Assembly (NCBI RefSeq): GCF_018294505.1
Contig: NC_057796.1
Coordinates: 190,703,873-190,767,872, forward strand
Source: Triticum aestivum
Taxonomy: Eukaryota > Streptophyta > Magnoliopsida > Poales > Poaceae
Direction of reading: 5' to 3'
Length of the DNA: 64,000 nt
Shown: piece after piece, positions 55,001 through 64,000 of the stretch
How positions within the stretch are numbered: the first letter of the stretch is position 1
Layout of the letters: each line of letters opens with the position of its first letter
Made by a program: the position numbers and the translations under genes
The notes under the pieces: model-generated
Database searches by the model: none
What the model was told of the DNA's origin: nothing
Seen by the model: the letters and a program-made list of their open reading frames with translations, nothing else

Positions 55001-56501
55001 GCTTTCCGCAAGCTGAATCTCCAAGTTGTTCCTCAAGGCTTTCTTGCCAACCTCATAGTCTCTCCTACTTTGGAAGATCAAATTCGTGAGGCACAACTTC
55101 TTGATGCCATGGTGAAGAAGGTGAAACGTGGTATCGACAAGGGTCTTTCCAAATACAAGTGCTATCGCATTGATGACAGAGACACTTTATTCCTCGAGGA
55201 CCGGGTTGTGGTTCCTAAAGGTGATCTAAGGAAAGTCATTATGAACGAGGTGCACAATTCTCTTCTTTCCATTCATCCTGGAAGTACGAAGATGTACCAT
55301 GACCTCAAGCAGTCGTATTGGTGGACTCGAATGAAGTGAGAATCGCCCAATTCGTGAATGAATGTGATGTCTGTCGTAGAGTGAAAGCAGAACACCAATG
55401 ACCAGCTGGTCTCCTTCAACCTCTTGCTATCCCAGAGTGGAAGTTTGATCATATCGAAATGGACTTCGTGACTGGTTTTCCAAAGTCCAAGCGCGGAAAT
55501 TATGCTATCTTCGTTGTCATCGACAAGCTTTCTAAAGTGGCTCATTTCCTTTCAATCAAAGAATCCATCACAGCAGCTCAGTTGGCAGAGCTATACACCT
55601 CCAGAATTGTCTCCTTGCACGGCATTCCACAATTGATTTCTTCAGATCGTGGAAGCATCTTCACCTCTAAGTTCTGGGACTCCTTCCAGAAGGCCATGGG
55701 CACAACATTCGCTTCAGCACAGCTTTCCATCCTCAAACTAGTGGCCAAGTCGAGCGAGTCAATCAAATTCTTGAAGATATGCTCAGGGCTTGTGTCATTT
55801 CCTTTGGCATGAAATGGGAAGATTGTCTTCCATATGCTGAATTCTCCTACAACAACAGCTTCCAAGCAAGTTCGGGCAAGGCCCCATTCGAGATTCTCTA
55901 TGGCAGAAAGTTCCGTACTCCTCTCAATTGGTCAGAGACTGGTGAACGCCAACTTCTTGGCAATGACTTAATCACAGAAGCTGAAGAAATGTGTAAAGTC
56001 ATCCGTGATAATCTCAAAGCCGCGCAATCGCGCCAGAAGAGTTACTATGATATTAAGCACCGTGATGTGGCTTTCGAGATCGGAGACCATGTCTACCTCC
56101 GCGTCTCTCCAATGAAAGGCACTCGTCACTTCGGTATCAAAGGGAAGCTTTCCCCTAGATGCGTGGGTCCTTTCAAGATCATTGGCAAAAGAGGCGACCT
56201 CGCCTATCAACTTGAGCTTCCTTCCAACTTCGCGAACGTGCACGATGTGTTCCACGTGTCACAGCTCCGCAAGTGCTTCAAGACGCCTGAGCGCACCATC
56301 AACTTCGAAGAGATTGACCTCCAAGAAGATTTGTCTTATCATGAGCACCCCGTTGCTATTCTTGAAGAAACTGGGCGCAAGACTCGCAACAAGTCTATCA
56401 AATTCCTGAAAGTGAAGTGGTCGCACCATTCCGACCGGGAAGCCACCTGGGAACGCGAGGACCACCTCCATTCTGAATATCCGGAGTTCTTTCAGTCCTA
56501 G
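52052..56501 (+). pseudogene. RLG-2 gag-pol polyprotein, two frameshifts and one stop
   Basis: From the ATG at 52052 ([10 protein letters not shown], before a proline tract): gag domain about 95-230 ([10 protein letters not shown] .. [14 protein letters not shown]); CCHC knuckle [14 protein letters not shown] at 322-335 (53015-53056); protease FDTGAS at 394-399; reverse transcriptase with YLDD at 707-710 (54170-54181); RNase H with FCDAS near 856 and TDHKS near 918. The main frame runs 52052-55339. A lost base at about 55337 shifts it. The new frame contains TGA at 55399-55401 (where CGA is expected), then the integrase core (EMDFVTG, SSDRGS). A second lost base at 55707/55708 shifts it again. 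The final frame carries the catalytic Glu (QVERVNQ, 35 residues after SDRG's Asp) and the chromodomain-like end (WSHHSDREATWERE) to TAG 56499-56501. An upstream in-frame ATG at 51995 exists but adds a non-gag peptide, so 52052 is preferred. Confidence 0.92.
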
Positions 56502-56537
56502 ATCTCGGGACGAGATCCTCTCGTAGTGGTGGAGTGT

Positions 56538-59500
56538 TGTAACACCCCGGATGTAACTTTCCATATTTGTAACTCCAACTCTTGCCATTTTCGGCTATGT
56601 GTTATGATATTCCCTTCGTGGTCGGGTTTTGTCTTTCGTTTTGTATTTTGTCCATGTCATGCATCTCATATCATGTCATCATGTGCATTGCATTTGCATA
56701 CGTGTTCGTCTCAGGCATCCGAGCATTTTCCCCGTTGTCCGTTTTGCAATCCGGCGCTCCCACCTCCTCCGGCGCACCCTGTTTTCTTTCGTGAGCGGGT
56801 GTCAAACGTTCTCGGAATGGACCGAGGCTTGTCAAGTGGCCTTGGTATACTACCGGGAGACCACCGATCAAGTTTCGTTCCATTTGGAGGTCGTTTGGTA
56901 CTCCAACGGTTAACCGGGCATCTACAAAGTCCTTTTGTGTGTGCAGCAAAAACCCCTCTCTAAATAGCCCAAAACCCACCACTCTCTTCCATGCTCTAGG
57001 ACGTTCGATCACGATCGTGTGGGCGAAAACCGCACCTCATTTGGACACTCCTAGCTCCCTCTAGCTATATATATATGCACCTCTCCCGAAATACATTCGC
57101 AGTCCAACCATAAAAAATCGCCCTCCGGCGTCGCCGGACAAATCCGCCGCCGCCCCGCAGCCGCTCCACGTCCGCCGCCCCCGCGTCACCAGCCCGCCAG
57201 GCCCGCCGCGGGCCCCCGCGGCCCGACCGCCCGTCGCCCGCTCCAGTGCGCCGCCGCCTCCTCGCGCCTCCAGTCGCTGCACCGCCGCCGCCCGCTCCAC
57301 CGGCGCCGCCCCTCGCCTCCGGCCGCCGCCCACCTTCGCCACTGCTCGCCGCTGACTGGACGGCGCCGTCCCGCGCCGCGCCCCTCCGGCGTCCCGGCGG
57401 CCCGGATCCGGCCGGCCCAACTCCGGCGTCCTCTCCCTCTCAACTCCGGCGAGTTGCCCGGCCAACCTCGGGAACCGCGCCCCGGATCCAGATCCAGAGA
57501 AAACCCTCGGTTGACTTTCCTCTCCTCCCCGATTTTTCCAAGTCTTGAGTTTTTGACATTACATGCCCCTGTTCATCATGGCATAACTCTTTGTATTTAG
57601 CTTCGTTTCGCGCGTATAATATATTGAAATGTTCGCCTCATGATGCTCTTCATTTTGTTACATTGCACCATGTTCATTAGGGTTCATCTTGATGCCCAAA
57701 TCTCTGGTGCAAGAGTGCTAGTTGCTGTTGTCTGCTGTTACTTAGCAGAACTTGGAGATTTGTTATTTTTGTTGCATTTAATCTGTGCATCTTATGGGCA
57801 TGAGCTCTACATGTGTTTTGTTGTATGCCATGCCATATTTCCAGTGGTGTATGCCATGTAATTTTGTGATCTCTGTGGTGACTAGCACAAGCATGCAAAC
57901 TAGGCCCCGTAATGTTTCTGATTTCAGAGACTTAGTAATTTCTCGAAGTCCTTGTCTGTTGTTATTTTGTTGCCATGTAAACTCGACGCTACAGAGAGAT
58001 ACATGCATATTTTGGAGATGTTTAGTAAGGATGTTTTGTAGATATTATCGTAATTGATCCATTACTGCCCTTGTTTGCAATTATGGAGTGCCATAGCATG
58101 ACTCAATCTTGCTCTACTTTTGCTATAAAATATTTCTGGCAGATTGCTTACGTGTTATTCAATTTTGCCAAGTTTATTGTAGTTGATCCATACATGCTAT
58201 GTATTTGATCTTGCCATGGATAGCTTCATAAATATGCCATCTTGCTGTAGGTATGCTTGTTTTGTCATGCATTGCTTTGTGGTGAGTGCATCAAGTTCAC
58301 CAAGATGCCTTCATATTATTGTTTCTGCCATGCTCTGCCATCATATCTTCTGGTCCTTTTTGGCTTATGGTCAGTAAGAGACTTTTGTCATATGCATTTA
58401 GTAGAATACTTCCATGCCTTGTTTTGCCATGTTAAGTTCCTGTAGCATGTTGATTTCGTGCTCTGAACATTGCTACCTGATGTTGTTTCTTCCATGTCCA
58501 GTAATTTCACCGAGTCTGTGAACCTGATTTCTTTTGCACTTTTGCCATGCTTGTTTGAGCTTGTTATGTTGTGATCTAGCCGTAGCCCAGTGTTCATCTT
58601 TTATCAAGTATCTCCTGTAGATTACTTCCATATACTTTGTTGCTACGTTGGAGTGTTGTAGAATTGTTACTTGTTGCATTTTAAGTGATATCATGATGTT
58701 AATCGCAGATTCGTGTCATTCTTGTTTTGCTTGCCATTTGCAAACCGTGCATCCGTTTCCGGTGATCTTTATATCGATTTCGACCGAAATCATCTCATCT
58801 TTCCAGTGGAATGCTTGGTTTGCCAAGTTACTGCCTTGTTCATCATTTTTCTTCCGGAGCACGCATATGCATCGCATATCATATCTTGCATATCATTCAT
58901 GTATTGCATCATGTTGCTTGTGCGTTCCCCGTGATTGATTGTGGTTCCGTTGCTTGTGTTCTTGTCTTGGGTAGAGCCGGGAGATGAGTTCGTGAACGAG
59001 GAACCTGTTGAGTACGCTTACGAGGATCAAGTTTTCGACAACTCTGAGAACCTTGCAGGCAAGATGACCACCCCTCGAAATCACTTCTATCTTTGCTTTG
59101 CTAGTTGTTCGTGCTATTGCCATGCTGCGCTACCTACCACTTGCTATATCATGCCTCACATATTGCCATGTCAAGCCTCTAAACATCCTTTCCTAGCAAA
59201 CCGTTGTTTGGCTAAGTTACCGCTTTTGCTCAGCCCTTCTTATAGCGTTGCTAGTTGCAGGTGAAGATGAAGTTGGTTCCATGTTGGAACATGGATATGT
59301 TGGGATATCACAATATCTCTTATTATATTAATGCATCTATATATTTGGTAAAGGGTGGAAGGCTCGGCCTTATGCCTGGTGTTTTGTTCCACTCTTGCCG
59401 CCCTAGTTTCTGTCATACCGGTATTATGTTCCTTGAGTTTGCGTTCCTTACGCGGTTGGGTGATTTATGGGACCCCCTTGACAGTTCGCCTTGAATAAAA

Positions 59501-60670
59501 CTCCTCCAGCAAGGCCCAACTTTGGTTTTACCATTTGCCACCTAAGCCTTTTCCCCCGGGTTTTCACGAGCCTGAGGGTCATCTTTATTTGAACCCCCGG
59601 GCCAGTGCTCCTCTGAGTATTGGTCCAACCTGTCAGTCGCCGGTGGCCACCAGGGGCAACTCTGGGCTCGCCTATCGGAAGCTTGGACAATCCGGTGTGC
59701 CCTGAGAACGAGATATGTGCAGCTCCTATCGGGATTTGTCGGCACATTCGGGTGGCTTTGCTGGTCTTGTTTTACCATTGTCGAAATGTCTTGTAAACCG
59801 GGATTCCGAGACTGATCGGGGCTTTCCGGGAGAAGGTTTATCCTTCGTTGACCGTGAGAGCTTATGATGGGCTAAGTTGGGACACCCCTGCAGGGTATTA
59901 TCTTTCGAAAGCCGTGCCCGCGTTATGAGGCAGATGGGAATTTGTTAATGTCCGGTTGTAGAGAACTTGACACTTGACTTAATTATAATACATCAACCGC
60001 GTGTGTAGCCGTGATGGTCTCTTCTCGGCGGAGTCCAGGAAGTGAACACGGTTGGAGTTATGAATGACGTAAGTAGGAGTTCAGGATCACTTCTTGGTCA
60101 TTACTAGTTGACGACCGTTCCGTTGCTTCTCTTCTCGCTCTCTTTTGCGTACGTTAGCCACCATATATGCTTAGTGCCTGCTGCAGCTCCACCTCATTAC
60201 ACATCCTTTCCTACAAGCTTAAATAGTCTTGATCTCGTGGGTGTGAGATTGCTGAGTCCTCGTGACTCACAGATTCTACCAAAACAGTTGCAGGTGCCGA
60301 CGATGCCAGTGCAGATGATGGGATCGACCTCAAGTGGGAGTTCGATGAGGAACGTGGTCGTTACTATGTGTCTTTTCCTGATGATCAGTAGTGGAGCCCA
60401 GTTGGGACGATCGGGGAGCTATCATTTGGGGTTATCTTATTTTCATTTGGAGTTTGACCGTAGCCGGTCTATGTGTGTATTTTGGATGATTTATGAATTA
60501 TATTTATGTATTGTGTGAAGTGGCGATTGTAAGCCAACTCTTTATCCCATTCTTGTTCATTACATGGGATTGTGTGAAGATGACCCTTCTTGCGACAAAA
60601 CCACAATGCGGTTATGCCTCTAAGTCGTGCCTCGACACGTGGGAGATATAGCCGCATCGTGGGCGTTACA
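56538..60670 (+). repeat. RLG-2 3' LTR
   Basis: 4133 bp, begins TGTAACACCCC right after GTGGTGGAGTGT, ends GCGTTACA. A shorter CCG-rich block accounts for much of the length difference from the 5' LTR. Confidence 0.93.
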
Positions 60671-61442
60671 CCAAATCAATTCGCACTTCCCTCAACGAAA
60701 AAAACGTAAAAAATAAAACTATTCACACCACACCAAGAGAGTGTCTTGTCCCGTTGTACTATACAAATGCTATTCAAAGCTATGAATCCATGTTATGTCC
60801 AATTAATTTTTTTTGCTAGCTTTATAGTGCATGTAACCTACTCATACCAACATTTTACTGCATTCCAAATGTCTATACTACCGCTGCAATTCGAACTAAA
60901 TTTGAATTAATTTCTTGATTTGAATAAGAATCTACAATCATGATTGTTGCCAACTTAAACCATCATTCGTGTATTACCTTAACAACACACCACATGATTA
61001 CTATAGAGATAGATATGAACTATGTGTACTATATGAACTCGAATTCAATTTTTTGAATACACTTGATGTTGATTCCAAATAATAGTACATTTGATGTACT
61101 AACTAGATATTCATAATCTAAACCATGTTCCATATGTGCACCGTGTTTATCACACAAAGTGTAGTGCCCCGCCCCCTACATTATGACAAGTATTTAGCCC
61201 TGAGCTGCAAAAGCCACACATTATCAAAAATTATAATCAATGTTCTATACATTATATGTAGTACTAGCAAGATGCCCATGCGTTGCATGGAACATCAAGA
61301 TGATCGAGGGAAGGCCTTATTTGCAATTGCGGAGAGGGGTGTGGGTATCTTTTTTCAAAATTGCCATAGTATCCTTCCTATCCATCATATATGAATTGGA
61401 CAACCTATATTGCAGGATGGCAGGCACACCATCATCAGCAAC

Positions 61443-61507
<65 letters not shown>

Positions 61508-64000
61508 ATATTATATGTAGTACAACATATTCATAACCACACCATGTGTATCACCGTTATATATATTCACGCATGCGTCGGTTTAAAACACTATGATAAA
61601 TTCTTCAAATATTCGAATTCACTTTTTATAATGAATTATGATCTCTATTCGTCTTTTACACTCCACACAATCCTCTTATCTTTGTAGCTAGCGCTAACTT
61701 TCTCTCGTGCATGCACACGCCCGCCTCCCTCTCACCCTCCCTCAGCATTCTCTAGCTCCATCGTGCAAATTCGTCTTTTCAATTTAGGTCATTCACCCAC
61801 GGTGTGTGTAGGCCCCCCAGCTCCTTCTTTATGGCACACATCGATCGATATGCCTCTCTAGCCAGGTGTGCCTACCACAAACACAAGCTTTTCCTCTTCT
61901 CTTCTCACCGTCCATGCCTCACTCCCGCCCCTCTTTTCCTCGATCTCGTACTCGCACACTCCTTCCCCCTCGATACAGTATGCCTCTCGCACCACCTCCT
62001 AGTTGCATCCCTCTCTCTCTATCCTTCTCTTCGGGCCTTATTTGCTTCTAACACATACATGCATGTATACAGATCGATCTCCCTACATATACCTAGGTCG
62101 ACTTTAACTATTTTTCCCCACCCATCGATCGACGCACCTCACAAGTTATGTCTCTCCTTTCTCCGACAAAGGACGATTGATCTTCCTATGTAGTTACATC
62201 TACTTACCACAACCATATCGTCCCCGTCATCATTTGTGCATGCCTCCTGACCCGTCTCTCACATGCACGTGCACAGACAGGCAGACATCCCCTCTCTTGT
62301 TGATATTGCAGGTATGCCCTCTGTTTATCTAGCAAGCCTCTCCCTCCATTTGTTAGAAGCAACCCAACCACTAACCCATCCGACACTCTAGCTCTGTCTC
62401 TCTCCCAACCTTATTCCTCTCCTACACATATGCATGGATGCCGATCGATCTCCCTCAATACATAAGGTAGGTCTCTCTCCTCCTTCACACATATACCAGC
62501 CATTGTACCTCTATAGTTAGGTCTCTCCCCACCACCCCCCCACACTGATAGTCGAGCGTTGTAGGTAGGTATCCATGCCACATAGACAAACTACACTTGT
62601 CCCCTCTCACGTTCCAGTAGGCCAACCACCCTATGTCATTGACGTGGGCACACACAAATTCGATGCCACTCTTTATCAATCGCGCGCACACACACACATA
62701 TCATCCCTCTCTTCGATTCTATGGATACATCACGCCGATGATACCTCCACTCTCTTCTCGTGGATCGCCCCCTCAATATATATAATATATCCAGACCTCT
62801 ATTTCACACACATTGCATATGTTACATTTTTTGATTGAAATAACACTGACACATATTCCCTGTGTATCTCTCACACCCCCTCCCAGAAAAACACTCACGA
62901 ACCCACACACTATATCTCTCTACGTGTGTATCTCTCTCACGCAACCCCACGTAGGTGGTGTACGTACACGAAGAGAATAGGTGCACGTACTCATGCTTCG
63001 TGCCCAGCCACACCCGCGCGGGGACACGGTGGAGCTCATTTCTGTACGAAATAGCAACCCACGTGCTAATTTGAGCGCGTCTAGCGGTTGTTTACCTACG
63101 GAGGTCGTGTACCACGCGTGCACGAAACAAAGTTCGACTTGATGCGTTGGCGCGTTATTTTTATATAAAGTTATATCGCTCAATGGCACGCACACAAAAT
63201 ATAAAACGATTTTTATGGAGAAAAAGGTAGTCCGCTCCACTATATACAATGGAGCCTGCCTGTCGGGGTTTGTCTCTCTTCAGAGTATCTCACACAAGGT
63301 GGCGGTGGCCTCTCTCTCTCTCTCACCGTTGGTCACTGATCCGGCCACATCCCGTCCACCGGCGGAAAGGGAGGATGTGCATCGTTTCTCCGTTCGACGG
63401 CGCCGAGGCAGCACGTCCCGATGTGTGGTACCCGTCGTTCTCTCTGACCAAGCTCCAGAGCGGTAGGGCCTATGCCACTTGCTCACTACCGTAGTATGGG
63501 CAGATCCCGCCCGTTGCCGCTCTCTTAGTTACATCTCGACGACCCCCATGTATCCCCTCTGGCCTTGCTCCACTGCCTGTCTTCCCATGTTGCTGCATGT
63601 GGATCTTCCATAGTTCTTTGCCCAAAACGTAGCTTGTCCGGCGTACATTCCATGTAGCAACCTCGTCCTCACACCGTTTTAGACAAACACAACCATGTTG
63701 TTATCTTCCCTTAGGACAAGGAATATGTTTCTTTTTTGTCATCGTATGTGTCATCAACTGTTATTGGCCAGTAATTGTTTCCTTTCTACCTCTTTTTTGC
63801 AAACAGGGCTATCCATTTCACCTCGTTGCTATTGCGACCTTTTTGTGAACTACACAAATCACTTTTTTCTTAAGAGTGTTTTGTGAAGTTGTACTAAAAT
63901 GTCACACGGGCAAGGTCTCTACATTTCAGTGTGACTGTACAAAGGGAGATTGGTTTTGCTCTATCCTCCTGATCCAACTCCGAGCCTAAGCTTCTCCAAC
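60671..64000. other. Tail of window: probable host-element remnant and intergenic DNA, no gene supported
   Basis: 60676-61260 is AT-rich and could be the continuation of CACTA-B, but I find no matching CACTA end (a TAGTG at 61162-61166 is followed by CCC, not the expected ACT). 61263 has the ACTAGCAAGATGCCCATGCG repeat-edge word. 61700-62800 is C/T-rich with many CTCTCTC and CATGCATG words. 63180-63500 is GC-rich without a coherent frame. Confidence 0.45.
61445..61504. repeat. TA dinucleotide microsatellite
   Basis: An uninterrupted alternation of T and A for nearly 60 bases. The Ile-Tyr open frames across it are not genes. Confidence 0.97.

Larger units (their letters stand above)
46706..60670 (+). 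mobile_element. RLG-2: complete Ty3/Gypsy LTR retrotransposon with very long LTRs, Tekay-like
   Basis: About 14.0 kb with LTRs of 4189 and 4133 bp (TGTAACACCCCGGATGTA .. GGGCGTTACA) and target duplication CCAAA (46701-46705 and 60671-60675). The order is LTR, initiator-Met primer site, 1.1 kb leader, gag-pol in one frame, purine-rich tract, LTR. Integrase retains all three acidic residues, but the ORF has two frameshifts and one stop. It is a different family from RLG-1 by LTR sequence, with no upstream extra ORF. Confidence 0.95.

Noticed and set aside
61155..61170. TAGTG as the far end of CACTA-B
   Set aside because: The following bases are CCC, not the ACT needed to match the duplication at 20890-20892, and upstream bases do not resemble the terminus.
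61391..61687. Ile-Tyr repeat protein
   Set aside because: Translation of a TA microsatellite.

Overview
The window is plant nuclear DNA, almost certainly from a large-genome grass of the wheat/barley tribe (Triticeae). The reasons are a Stowaway MITE with CTCCCTC..GAGGGAG termini and TA target sites, CACTA transposons with long subterminal repeat fields, chromodomain Gypsy elements primed by initiator-Met tRNA, and a nested LTR element whose 1.6 kb LTRs (TGATACGTCTCC..GCATCA) look like the abundant Sabrina group. I read no rRNA operon, tRNA gene, CRISPR array or prokaryotic feature. About 90 percent of the window is transposable-element sequence.

Layout. 1-5 kb is the only gene-bearing interval: an F-box/DUF295 gene with one intron and one frameshift (1622-3341), a foldback MITE (3854-4070), and a two-exon fragment of a NAC transcription factor gene carrying a nonsense mutation (4263-4780). 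About 5.65-19.1 kb is a CACTA-like element (CACTA-A) that ends in TAGTG at 19144 and is split by a complete Tekay-like Gypsy element, RLG-1 (6265-16802, target duplication CTGAC). 19145-20892 is an internal slice of a SIRE/Maximus-type Copia element on the minus strand. At 20893 a second CACTA (CACTA-B, coding on the minus strand) begins. It is interrupted by three LTR elements: a 7.2 kb non-autonomous element (22942-30121, duplication CTTGT) whose only substantial gene is antisense and looks spliced; a Sabrina-like element (33030-44643, duplication TGGAC), itself carrying a third CACTA (CACTA-C, from 37707) with its own small gene and a 500-bp satellite-like array; and RLG-2, a second Tekay-like Gypsy element with LTRs over 4 kb (46706-60670, duplication CCAAA). 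From 60671 to 64000 there is AT-rich, then CT-rich sequence with a TA microsatellite and no gene I can support.

How it fits together. Four LTR insertions are bounded by exact 5-bp target duplications, so the order of events can be read: Copia first, then CACTA-A and CACTA-B into or beside it, then RLG-1, the antisense-gene element, the Sabrina-like element and RLG-2 into the CACTAs; CACTA-C lies inside the Sabrina-like element. Every autonomous-type ORF is broken. Outside the Copia fragment, the premature stops can be explained as CAG to TAG or CGA to TGA, the footprint expected from deamination of methylated cytosine in CHG and CG contexts. The most unusual items are the intron-containing antisense gene inside an LTR retrotransposon, short exon-like coding segments kept in both LTRs of RLG-2, the TATA-headed gene and 500-bp tandem array in CACTA-C, a 5S-rRNA-like promoter fragment at 42.35-42.42 kb, and a 22-bp perfect hairpin just upstream of the TATA box in the Sabrina-like LTR.
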